Positions 11,169 to 20,539 of a stretch of 64,000 nucleotides of DNA are shown one piece after another; positions within the stretch are counted from its first letter, which is position 1, and every line of letters begins with the position of its first letter. Where the stretch lies: contig CP136067.1 of the NCBI GenBank assembly GCA_032622095.1, positions 38,855,549 through 38,919,548 of the forward strand. The letters run 5' to 3'. The stretch comes from Siphonodentalium dalli (taxonomy: Eukaryota; Mollusca; Scaphopoda; Gadilida; Siphonodentaliidae). Below the pieces are notes generated by a model that made no database searches, was not told the DNA's origin, and saw only the letters and a program-made list of their open reading frames with translations. The position numbers and the translations under genes are program-made.

Positions 11169-13905
11169 GATTCATGCAGACCAGATAGATAACATCATCT
11201 CGGCTGAATTGCCTGATCCCGAGCAAGACCAAACACTGTATGATTTTGTAAAGACGCATATGGTCCACGGACCATGCGGGCGGATCAATCCCAACTCGCC
11301 TTGCATGAAAGATGGCAAGTGCTCGAAGCGATATCCGAGACAGTTTTTAGCAGAGACCCAGACATCTAATGAAGGTTACCCTCTCTACAGGAGGCGTTCA
11401 CCAGAAGATGGCGGTTTCACTGCTAAAATAAGAATGAGAACTGGTGGAGACTTCGAAATCGACAACAGGTGGATTGTCCCTCATTGTCCTCTTCTGACGA
11501 AGTTATTCGATGCACATATTAATGTTGAATTTTGCAGCTCTGTCAAGTCCATTAAATATGTGTGCAAGTATATAAATAAGGGTTCAGATGCTGCCATGTT
11601 CGCATTACGAGACTCGAATGATGAGGTCAGCCAGTTTCAAATGGGCAGATATCTTAGCACAAGCGAGGCGTTCTGGAGAATATTTGATTTTCCTATCCAT
11701 GACCGTCATCCTACAGTAGTTCGCCTCGCTGTCCATCTCGAAAATGGTCAGAGGGTGTATTTCACTGAGAATAATGCCCAGCAAGTAGCTGCTGCTCCAC
11801 CAAAGGAAACGAGTTTAACATCTTTTTTCACGACATGTCAAAATGATGAGTTTGCTCGGAGTCTTCTCTACGTTGAAATGCCCGCATACTACACATGGGC
11901 GAACAACAGATGGTCCAGGCGGAAGCGGGGTTCACCAGTTGATGGACTGGTTGGTGTCTTCAAGGACACGGCCCTGGGCAGACTGTACACGGTACACCCA
12001 TCTCAGCATGAATGTTTTTATTTGAGGGTGCTCCTCTTGGAAGTTCGGGGTCCTGAATCTTTTGAAAGTCTGAGAACCATTGATGGTGAGGTATGCACGA
12101 CTTTCCGCCAGTCTGCTCTCCAAAGAGGCCTTATTGAAGACGACAGACAATGGGAAGGAACTCTATCCGAGGCTTCTGTTTCAAGAACGCCGAGGTGTAT
12201 GCGTAGCCTCTTTGCTGTTCTGTTGCAGATGTGTGGAGTCTCAGATCCCAATGGTCTCTGGATGCAATTCAGAGAGGATATGTCTGAAGACTTCCGCTGG
12301 AGACAGCAGAGGCTCAACCCAGATGTTGAGGTCGCCTTCAATGAAGATATCTTCAATCAAGCTCTCGTGGCTATTGAAAACAAGATTCTAGCCCATGGAG
12401 GCCTTGAATTACACACTTTCGGACTTCCCCGAACTACCAGGATTGAAACTCTTCAACAACCAAGAGAAATACTTAGAGAGATGACATATGATAGAGATAT
12501 CCTTGCTGATGTCATCGCTTCAAGTGAAGCGAAACTATTGCCAGAACAGCGGCATGTTTTTGACACAATTATGGGTTCTGTAAACGGTGCCGGTGGTATA
12601 TTCTTCTTAGATGCGCCAGGTGGTACTGGTAAAACGTTTCTGATAAACTTAATTCTTGCCAGGATTCGGATTCAGGGGAAAATTGTCATTGCAGTTGCGT
12701 CATCTGGGATCGCTGCGACATTGCTCCCGGGTGGTAGGACTGCTCACTCGGCATTCAAACTCCCGCTGAACTTAACAGTGAATGACCTGGCGACGTGCAA
12801 TATAGCAAAAGGTACAGGGCTTGCGCGTCTACTCCGCAGTTGTGTAATGATTGTTTGGGATGAGTGCACCATGTCTCACAAACATGCTTTCGAAGCTCTG
12901 GACAGGACATTGCAGGACATTCGTGAGTGTAATGCGATCATGGGCGGTGTAACCTTGCTCCTGTCCGGAGACTTCAGACAAACGCTCCCTGTTATCCCTC
13001 GGGGAACGAGGGCTGACATGGTCCGCGCATCTCTCAGGTCGTCTTATCTTTGGCGGAGTGTTCGCTCTCTGCACCTGACAACCAACATGAGAGCCCATTC
13101 ATATAACGACGAGATGGCCACCTCATTTGCAAGTGATTTGCTTCACATTGGAAATGGCGAATTTCATGGTAGCATAAATTTATCTGAATGCACCGACTGT
13201 TGTTGTGTCGGAAGTTGTGATGCATTGATTGGGGCAGTTTTCGGTGATCTGGTCAGCAACATGAGTGATTCCACCTGGCTATGTGAGAGAGCAATTCTCG
13301 CTCCTAAGAATGACACCGTTGACGCAATCAATCGTAAGATGCTGGCAATGGTACCTGGAGAGATCCGTGCATCCAACTCTATAGATTCAATCCCAGATCC
13401 AAATGACGTGGTCAACTACCCTACCGAATTTCTCAATTCTTTGAGTCCCACTGGTATGCCACCGCACGAGCTTTTCCTGAAAGAGGGTGTTCCTATCATG
13501 TTGTTGAGGAATATGGAACCCCCGAAACTCTGCAATGGCACCAGGCTCCTTATCAGGAAAATAATGCCTCATCTTATTGAGGCCGAGATTTTGACCGGGT
13601 GCGGCAAGGGTGAATATGTGTTCATCCCAAGAATTCCCTTGATACCTACAGACAGCCCAATTGAGTTCCGAAGGCTGCAGTTCCCGGTTAAGCTAAGTTT
13701 TGCTATGACAATTAATAAGTCACAAGGCCAAACACTTAAAGTAGCCGGGTTGCAACTGGAGGAACCATGTTTCTCTCATGGTCAACTTTATGTTGCCATG
13801 TCACGAGTTGGTTGGCCAGGTAACTTGCACATCAATGCACCTGACAATGCAACAATCAATGTCGTGTACAGGGAGGACCTCGGGTTATCAGATATTGGTA
13901 TGTGA
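11098..13905 (+). CDS. Helitron protein, C-terminal part (Rep tyrosines and Pif1-type helicase)
   Basis: The open frame starts at 11098 but homologous coding begins near 11146 (ILIWLQDKIHADQ), so the listed ATG is probably not a native start. IKYVCKYINKG carries the two-tyrosine Rep motif (Y154 and Y158 in this frame's numbering). The superfamily 1 Pif1-like helicase follows: Walker A APGGTGKT (506-513), Walker B IVWDE (585-589), GDFRQTLPV (624-632), NMRA, and the C-terminal KSQGQT (874-879) with YVAMSRVG. All visible catalytic motifs are intact. In Helitrons the Rep part nicks and joins DNA and the helicase unwinds it. It ends with TGA at 13903-13905, 840 bp before the element's 3' end. Confidence 0.9.
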   Translation: MTCTPLSGRRGASPTHILIWLQDKIHADQIDNIISAELPDPEQDQTLYDFVKTHMVHGPCGRINPNSPCMKDGKCSKRYPRQFLAETQTSNEGYPLYRRRSPEDGGFTAKIRMRTGGDFEIDNRWIVPHCPLLTKLFDAHINVEFCSSVKSIKYVCKYINKGSDAAMFALRDSNDEVSQFQMGRYLSTSEAFWRIFDFPIHDRHPTVVRLAVHLENGQRVYFTENNAQQVAAAPPKETSLTSFFTTCQNDEFARSLLYVEMPAYYTWANNRWSRRKRGSPVDGLVGVFKDTALGRLYTVHPSQHECFYLRVLLLEVRGPESFESLRTIDGEVCTTFRQSALQRGLIEDDRQWEGTLSEASVSRTPRCMRSLFAVLLQMCGVSDPNGLWMQFREDMSEDFRWRQQRLNPDVEVAFNEDIFNQALVAIENKILAHGGLELHTFGLPRTTRIETLQQPREILREMTYDRDILADVIASSEAKLLPEQRHVFDTIMGSVNGAGGIFFLDAPGGTGKTFLINLILARIRIQGKIVIAVASSGIAATLLPGGRTAHSAFKLPLNLTVNDLATCNIAKGTGLARLLRSCVMIVWDECTMSHKHAFEALDRTLQDIRECNAIMGGVTLLLSGDFRQTLPVIPRGTRADMVRASLRSSYLWRSVRSLHLTTNMRAHSYNDEMATSFASDLLHIGNGEFHGSINLSECTDCCCVGSCDALIGAVFGDLVSNMSDSTWLCERAILAPKNDTVDAINRKMLAMVPGEIRASNSIDSIPDPNDVVNYPTEFLNSLSPTGMPPHELFLKEGVPIMLLRNMEPPKLCNGTRLLIRKIMPHLIEAEILTGCGKGEYVFIPRIPLIPTDSPIEFRRLQFPVKLSFAMTINKSQGQTLKVAGLQLEEPCFSHGQLYVAMSRVGWPGNLHINAPDNATINVVYREDLGLSDIGM
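11130..11168 (+). pseudogene. Frameshift joining the two Helitron frames
   Basis: The upstream frame reads GLPHSH and then leaves the family pattern, while the downstream frame resumes with ILIWLQDK. Helitron proteins normally read GLPHxHILIWL without a break. A net gain of one base or loss of two bases around 11140-11150 explains this. A single lesion in about 4.7 kb of coding sequence suggests a young copy, or a sequencing error in this one individual. Confidence 0.8.
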
Positions 13906-14465
13906 TCAGAGTGCTGGGCATGCCAACTAACCTCTCTTCGTGACATGATGTTACTCCATGATATTGTGTATATAGTTCATTTAATTTATTGATCTCAGGA
14001 AATGTTCTTCGGTGATCGGTCGCCGGGCCGGAGAACATGTATATGTCCATTGTGTACATACTACTTATTCATTCATTTATTGGTCTCATTTGAAGTTCTT
14101 CGGTGATTGGTCGCCAGGCCGATGAACATGTATAATATTGCCATTGCGTGCATATTATTTATTCATTCAATTCATTTATCCCATGTGAAGTTCTTCGGTG
14201 ATTGGTCGCCAGACCGATGAACATGTATATTGATGTACATTTTGTACATAATATTTATTTAATTTATTGATCTGATCAGAGTGCTGGGCATGCCAACTAA
14301 CCTATTCTTCGTGACATTTGATGTTACTCCATGATCTTGTGTATATAGTTGATTTAATTTATTGATCTCAGGAAATGTTCTTCGGTGATCGGTCGCCGGG
14401 CCGGAGAACATGTATATTGATGTACATTTTGTATATACTATTTATTTAATTTATTGATCTAATGC
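13905..14465 (+). repeat. Helitron 3' tail repeats with hairpins
   Basis: A motif of TTCTTCGGTGATCGGTCGCC followed by GGGCCGGAGAACATGTATAT occurs near 14003, 14096, 14188 and 14374 with spacing around 93-186 bp. The copies beginning near 13906 and 14277 are a longer duplication (GATCAGAGTGCTGGGCATGC) offset by about 370 bp. Each unit holds short complementary arms around the CGGTCGCCGG core, so it could fold. No reading frame. Confidence 0.8.
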
Positions 14466-14746
14466 TGCCACTGTCGGTCCCAAGCCCGAACAACATTCAG
14501 GCCTTTGTTGTGATTTTAACTAGCTAAACTCTCTACCAACTAACACAGAGGCCCGAATCGAAGCAGAGGGGATCACACTTAAGCTATTATTACGGACGAT
14601 TGCAAATCACCCGTCAAATGTGACATAGGTTTACGTTTGGTGGCAACGATGAGAACCCTGTATAATGGTGTCGAAAATGACCTAGATCATATCCGATCTC
14701 TTATATTTTGAGCAATAGCCCGGACAACGTCGGGCACATCAGCTAG

Positions 14747-14787
14747 TCTACTATATATTTTGAGACTTCCGTATATATATATATATG

Positions 14788-14840
<53 letters not shown>

Positions 14841-15444
14841 TTTATAGACTCAAAAACGGCTCCACTGATTGAGTCCAAACTTCATATCTAAGGGTAAAAA
14901 GCCACGGGGAGTGTCATCAGACCATTCGCGAGCCACTCCTTCACCCTTCAACTGCCACCGTCGTTGGAATTCATGGGTTAATCGTGTGACGATTAAAGAG
15001 CGTTCGTATCTGCAGCGTCGTTAAAGAGCGTTTATATACACGACAAGTATAAATACGGCTCAATCGACCGTCTCGGAAACTGGGGATTTCGTACTTAGGG
15101 GTTCCAAGGGGCGGGGGGATTTTCGTCGGGTCAGTTTGTCCGCCCGAGGTGACCTTGAAACAGGTACCCACAAATGACATTGGGTAATATCTCGGTAGTC
15201 AGCGGTGACATCGATGTGAAAATGTTTATGTATGGTCAACTCGGGTAGGAAATATTTTTGTGGGGTTATTTTGTCCACCCAAGATGACCTTGACACGGGT
15301 ACCCGCAAATGACCTTGGGCGATATTTCGGGCATCAGCGGTGGCAGAGACGTACGGGATTACCTTGAAAAACAAAAAATAATGGATCGACCAGATCGACC
15401 AAAGCCATGGGACCAATGCCGCCAGTGGCGGGCTGATTTGCTAG
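14747..15444 (+). mobile_element. Non-autonomous Helitron, element 3 of the chain
   Basis: Starts TCTACTATATATTTTGAGAC directly after the CTAG of element 2. It ends with hairpin CCGCC-AGT-GGCGG (15419-15431), GCTGATTTG and CTAG (15441-15444), followed by T. Only 698 bp, without coding sequence. Its left part (AAACTTCATATCTAAGGGTA, GGAATTCATGGGTTAATCG, AAAGAGCG) matches 54625-55001, so this is a family distinct from elements 1 and 2. A (TA)n microsatellite sits at about 14773-14838. Confidence 0.85.
14773..14838. repeat. (TA)n microsatellite
   Basis: An almost pure TA run with a few G or A interruptions inside Helitron element 3. It makes an artefactual YIYIYI reading frame on the - strand. 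Confidence 0.95.
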
Positions 15445-16929
15445 TATCATATATTTGTAAATGTTTTAAGAAGGCAATTTAAACAACTGGGGGAGGCAAA
15501 TTGGCATTCCAAATACTAATTAACACTTGAAATCCTGACATGTGGCACCCCAAATGTCAATATAACATTTGATTTTACCATCTTTACTTGAATTAGGTGA
15601 GTTCAAAAATACTCTATTTCCATGCATATAAATACAATTATACATAATCATTGGGGAATTTGTAAAAAATTATACTGTATAATACACAAGCATATGGATA
15701 CTAGAAGATAGCGGCACCTACTAGTACTTCAGCATGTCCAATATCACACCTACCAGTATATACCGGGTATACTGCGAATTGACTTCTTTAAAAATATTGG
15801 CCATCATACAGCCATTTTTCGTCAATGAAACAACGTTCGCATTTTTATTGAACTGACATCTGAATTCATGTTACCTTGGATGACCTCTTCAAAGCTCACA
15901 AAATTGGTTTGTAAGTTCTTAAGAGGTTTCTAATCCTAGCAGACAGACACTTATATTATGTACAGCTATACTTACAAGTGATTGACCACCTCCAGTGTGG
16001 TCTCACCCCAGTAACATATAATACAGCGGTAATGTTACCTCTTCAACGCTGCACGGTCACACCACGATGCATGCGGTCAGGGTTCGCGAAACTGTGTTGA
16101 TTTTTATGGAAAATATACTAAGCAAACTTGGTGTTATTTATCGCTCCGCGTACCTATTTTTCCATGTACCTAAGACTAAGTCAAGCCATGTTCCATGTGT
16201 GAGGTACAGCTATACTCAGGGTAATTGGCCACCTCTTAGTGTAGTGTCCCCCCATTAATACTGCAGTATTAAAGTTATAAAACACAGCAACCCCCAACAC
16301 CTCGGTAAGGTTCCAGTTTCAACACTGAATGTACTGCGGTTACACCCCATATGCATGTTCTCACGGTTCGCATGCATGAATATCCATATATCTGTGGAAC
16401 GGATGGACTTCGTTATATAGTATTCCATCTATAGGACATGGGAACGCTTGATGGAAAAATTGTATTGTATATAGGGGGTTAAATGTTGCACACCAAGAAC
16501 TTTGAAGTTGCCGACATTGTTTCGGCTGTCAATTTATAAACTTCACCCATCGCCTGTTGTCAGGTTGCATTGATTGGCATTTACACAAACAGGCAAGGAA
16601 ATACAATTTAGTGATTCATCTTATTCATGCATATATAAGTTCATTTAACGAGATCCTTGTGGTTGTATTAATTTTCAACTTTTGGTGTGATATCTTTTGG
16701 TGTATCATAACCGCATGGTACTGTAGCTCCACAGCAGTAAACGTCGTGATACTGTGGTGGATATCATATAAACATATACTGCCGGTAATACTGCGGTCAT
16801 TACGTGGTATCACCCCGTTTTTAAGGTCAATTATTTTGAGGATAGCGCAGGGAAGAATCCAGAGATTTTTTGGGGACACCTGTTCTGCATTTGAGAATGT
16901 TCCTATATAAATTGGGACATTAGCCATTT
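15445..16929. other. Non-coding stretch with a partial duplication
   Basis: GTACAGCTATACTTACAAGT..GACCACCT near 15961 returns as GTACAGCTATACTCAGGGTA..GGCCACCT near 16204, and both are followed by a GCGGT.ACACC..ATGCATG segment ending in GGTTCGC (about 16088 and 16370). This is an old duplication of about 240 bp. No exon or other gene is supported. Confidence 0.5.
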
Positions 16930-17165
16930 TATGACAAGAGCTGCACTAGTGCGGCATTAAAGATCCTATGCCATTTCATTCTCTTATATATGCAAGTCTT
17001 CCGCATAAGAAAATGCACTGGCTTACAACGTCAAGATAAAAGCCAATGTATTCTCTTATATATGCGAGGCTCCTTAGATGGAAGACTCGCATATACCGTA
17101 TAAGAGAATGCATTGGCACAGGAATTTTGCTAAATTTCAAGAAGCCCCAGTCATGAAAGGGTTAA
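16930..17165. mobile_element. piggyBac-like MITE, family M1
   Basis: Contains two inverted pairs of CATTCTCTTATATATGC and its complement (about 16976-17030 and 17049-17110). It ends CCAGTCATGAAAGGG next to TTAA (17162-17165). The left start has lost the TTAACCC end but keeps GAGCTGCACTAGTGCGGCAT, matching GAGTTGCGCTGGTGCAGCAT in the copy at 20399. Confidence 0.65.
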
Positions 17166-17780
17166 AACATTCCTCACTGCACACTTGATTATGGAAATAA
17201 AGGCTCTATATCAACTGAATATTGATGATTTGCATTGCATGTTGTTGAATTATAATAGAAGATTTCCTTCAAAATATAGAAAATTCAGCTTTAATAAAGA
17301 CTATTCACTTGCAATTTGGGGACATTTAGGCCTCCAGAGTTTGGGCGCCCAAACCTGTAACAGGTATCAAAACAGCCCTGGATCCTTCCATGGGATAGCG
17401 GTATATACATGTATTGGTGACAATGTACCAATATTCATCTGCATGGTAGCTATATAGATTATTCACTCACCACTGGTATTTTGATGAACACACTTCTTCC
17501 AGTAATATTTCACCTGTCATGTGTTCATTACCACATGTCTAGCAAGACATGACCGACGCTTAGACTAATCATGGGCAAAGTAAATCTTCATCTTCAGATG
17601 TTGAAGACGACAGGGCATCCACCATGGCTAATGAATATGGCATTACTGTAATTGAAGAAAAATATGCTGCATAAATTATACATGTATGTGATATGGATAC
17701 ATGTATTTTTATAATTTGCAAACATATTTATAAACAAAGTGTAAAGTTCATTCTTCCAACAATGTGAGCGTCTTCGGCGA
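17166..17780. other. Non-coding stretch
   Basis: A 90-codon open frame begins near 17185 but shows no family signal, and its composition matches the surrounding AT-rich DNA. Nothing else is seen. Confidence 0.5.
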
Positions 17781-18143
17781 TTCAGACGACCATGATTCAA
17801 TCGTAAGTGGAGGAATCGGGCCTGATAAAATCATGGATAGTTTGTTCACACGATTACGATGTCATCGCAGAGGAGTATATTATCGGCGGTTAACCGCGTG
17901 ATTAACTACCCTGTGATCTTTCCATTTACTTTGTATGATTTTTACGAACACACAAAGTTCTGTGATTCCATCACAGGTGGAGGTAACCAAGAATTAGGAT
18001 ATGCTACAATTTCGCATCTAAAATCAAACATTGCTTGATATTACTTTTTTCACTTGCGATCATGTCGTGAGCATGCATGCGCAGTCCAACACATGCACAC
18101 GATGGAAATATTTCCACTTACGATTGAATCATGGTCATATGAA
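17781..18143. mobile_element. MITE, family M2, copy 1
   Basis: Left end GACCATGATTCAATCGTAAG (from 17788) is mirrored exactly by CTTACGATTGAATCATGGTC near 18117-18136. The body contains GTTCACACGATTACGATGTC, TTCACTTGCGATCATGTCGT and GAGCATGCATGCGCAGTCCA. No coding sequence. A sister copy follows within about 20-40 bp. Confidence 0.8.
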
Positions 18144-18159
18144 TGTTCACTTAGTGAAC

Positions 18160-18516
18160 GTTCAGAACTTCAGATGACACGTTACAATCGTAAGTGGAGG
18201 AATTGGGACCGACGAGATCGTGGATAGTATGTTCACATGATTACGATGTCGTCGTACATGATGAAATCGTAGGTTGTTCGTAAAGCATGTTATTGACTAC
18301 CCTGCGATCTTTCCAGCCACGATTTTTACCTACACACGACTGATTATGTCACAAATGGAAGATAACCAAGGATACGCTACGATTTTGCAACTAAAATCAA
18401 ACAGTGCTTGATATTATGTTTTTATCTAAGATTTTGACGTGAGCATGCGCATTCCAACTATCGGTTACTTCCTACGACGGACATATTTCCACTTACGATT
18501 GTATCGTGGTCGCCTG
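18160..18516. mobile_element. MITE, family M2, copy 2
   Basis: Begins near ACGTTACAATCGTAAGTGGA (18178-18197) and ends CCACTTACGATTGTATCGTGGTCGCC. It is colinear with copy 1 throughout (GGATAGTATGTTCACATGAT, ATTTTGACGTGAGCATGCGC) with scattered differences, so the two are independent insertions or an old tandem duplication. Confidence 0.75.
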
Positions 18517-19425
18517 AACAATCACTTAGCGTTTAATTGACAATAATGAGATTGTGTTTGTGGGAATTATATCACTGTATCAGATTGACATTTGTTAGAA
18601 TAATGCTATGAAGTATAACTGACAATTGCCTTATAAGTTATATTATAAGCTATATTTTCAATAAATGGGACCTTTTTGTTTTCCAACTGACTATTGTCAT
18701 ATTAATATGTTAATGTGACAAAATGTCGACCGATAAAACACAGCATTTATGCCATAATTTGATTTTGCAAACTAAAATAGCCATTCCCGGATAGTATTAC
18801 GTTTATGTAGCATAGAATTTAGGCCCAATTTATAACTCAATAAAAATCGTTTTTGCAATTTTGTATACAGTTGAGAATACTGTGTAAGTGTACGTTGGTA
18901 TATGAATCATAAAGGCAGTATAATCATAGTCCATCAGATGTTACTATGTTGTCATGACAAATCATCATTATGACTATCCGATCATCGTATTCTAATTTTT
19001 GTTTACATATTTCACCGACAGTAAAATTCACGATAATTTAATTTGAAGAACGTGAATAAATCACGCAATTTTAATCGTAGTTCAATTAAGTATATCACTC
19101 GTAACAGCATCGTCGTAAAGAGAAAACACTTCAACATTTACTAATTAGCTTCACTTACCTGAATAATAGTTTAAATATATCAAGTGTCTGACCGTAAAAA
19201 TTGTCAAAATGGAGAAACAAAACCTCGTGAATGAGTCATGACCTCCAGCTGCCGGCGGTATGTAAAAGATCAGGAACGAACGGATGGTGTTTTAGCGGAA
19301 CGAAATTAAATCAAGTACTATACCGCGAAAATAGTTAATAAGCTCAATGAAACAATAAATTGATAAGACCACCGCCAACAGGGACGTGAAAACAGTGTGA
19401 ATGGGGTGTCTATACCGCCAACTTT
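18517..19425. other. Non-coding stretch
   Basis: AT-rich DNA without a convincing exon, repeat or RNA gene. Confidence 0.5.
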
Positions 19426-19429
19426 GGTC

Positions 19430-20040
19430 AAAATTTATTTGCGCTTAAGTGATAATCATTTGCGCTTAAGCGCAAATACCAAACACTCCCTTACTTCCCT
19501 CTGATTGTGAATGATGGAGTCCATCTCATAATATATTTGTATGGTCCCATAGTAGTAGCCCGGTGAATGATGGAGTCCATCTCATAATATATTATTATGG
19601 GCCCATAGTAGTAGCCCCATACAGACTCAAAATTTTAAGAAAAAACATATTTCCATATGCATATCAGCATATCTGTCGCTGGTGTCCCAAGAATTGGTGC
19701 CTCACTCCCAGAGCTCTAGTATATTTGATTAAAGGGACATCTCCTGCACATATATATACCATTTCCATGGCCATAAAAGTGGAATTAGGGGTTAATGGAG
19801 GCTTGCTTCCTGCATGTGGTGTACTTATTGACTTGAAATAGGGGAAAACAACCCTATTTTCATATTATCAGCATCCCTGTCCCCAATAATTTGTGTCTCC
19901 ATCTCAGAGATGTAGCATATTTTATAAAAGAGACATATCCTGCACAGATCTATACCATTTGCATGGTCATAAAAGGTATCTAGGGATTACTGGGGATTGC
20001 TTCCCTCATATGGTGGGCCTATATAGACTTGAGTGATGTG
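19430..20040. repeat. Palindrome pair and two direct duplications
   Basis: TTTGCGCTTAAGTG and TTTGCGCTTAAGCGCAAA stand at 19438-19480. A 59-bp block containing GTGAATGATGGAGTCCATCT and GTAGTAGCC is repeated in tandem at about 19507 and 19563. The downstream 19620-19840 segment (CAGCATATCTGTC, CTCCTGCACATATATATACC, CATGGCCATAAAAG) is repeated more loosely at 19850-19985. The 92-codon open frame here is the repeat itself. Confidence 0.7.
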
Positions 20041-20094
20041 TTTAGGCCTGTGCCATTTAAAATTAATTCAGGGGGGATCAATGCATGTTAATTT

Positions 20095-20292
20095 TTATTT
20101 GCGCTTAAGCGCAAATGATTTACGCTTAAGCATAAATGATTTGCGCTTAAGCGTAAATGATTTGTGCTTAACCGCACATGATTTACGCTTAAGCTTAAAT
20201 ATTTGCGCTTAAGCCCAAATGATAGAGGTTATTTGTGCTTAAGCGCAAATATGTGTGTTTGAGCACGAATATTTGCGCTTTAGCATAAATAA
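20095..20292. repeat. Array of TTGCGCTTAAGCGCAA palindromes
   Basis: About nine degenerate copies of the self-complementary word ATTTGCGCTTAAGCGCAAAT, at roughly 20-24 bp steps, separated by GA dinucleotides. Each copy keeps the central CTTAAG in most cases. Further copies lie at 19438-19480. The regular spacing and symmetry are striking, but no protein-binding role can be assigned. Confidence 0.85.
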
Positions 20293-20398
20293 ATAATAAA
20301 TGTGAAAAGGACCTCCCATATATATGACCATATATATTACTTGAATCGCTCACCACGTTGTTGAAAGAAATAGGTTTGTGTAACCATTGTTTATTTGT

Positions 20399-20526
20399 TT
20401 AACCCTTCCATGGCGGGAGTTGCGCTGGTGCAGCATTACAGACCATGTGCCAGAGCATTCTCTTATATATGTGAGTCATCCATATGGAGCCTCGCATCAT
20501 ATATAAGAGAATGCACTGGCTTACAA
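20399..20526. mobile_element. piggyBac-like MITE, family M1, left-end copy
   Basis: Starts TTAACCCTTCCATGGCGGGA, giving the TTAA plus CCC end expected of piggyBac-type elements. Inside, GCATTCTCTTATATATG (about 20454) and CATATATAAGAGAATGC (about 20498) form a hairpin around GCCTCGCATC. The right CATGAAAGGGTTAA end is missing. Confidence 0.6.
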
Positions 20527-20539
20527 GGACATCTTTGCC

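Larger units (their letters stand above)
6649..14746 (+). mobile_element. Autonomous-type Helitron, element 2 of the chain
   Basis: The 5' end TCTCATATATATTTTGAAGA starts exactly at the base after the CTAG of element 1. The 3' end has the same hairpin (GCCCGGAC 14718-14725, AAC, GTCGGGC 14729-14735) and CTAG at 14743-14746. It is 8,098 bp long. In order it holds a copy of the element-1 type 5' repeats (to about 6930), a 2-kb leader of direct repeats, the Rep/helicase coding region (9150-13905, one frameshift) and a tail of hairpin-bearing repeats (13905-14460). Shared termini with element 1 mean the two belong to one family, with element 1 probably mobilised by a protein of this type. Confidence 0.85.

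Noticed and set aside
14687-14878. 63-codon - strand frame of YIYIYI repeats
   Set aside because: Translation of the (TA)n microsatellite.
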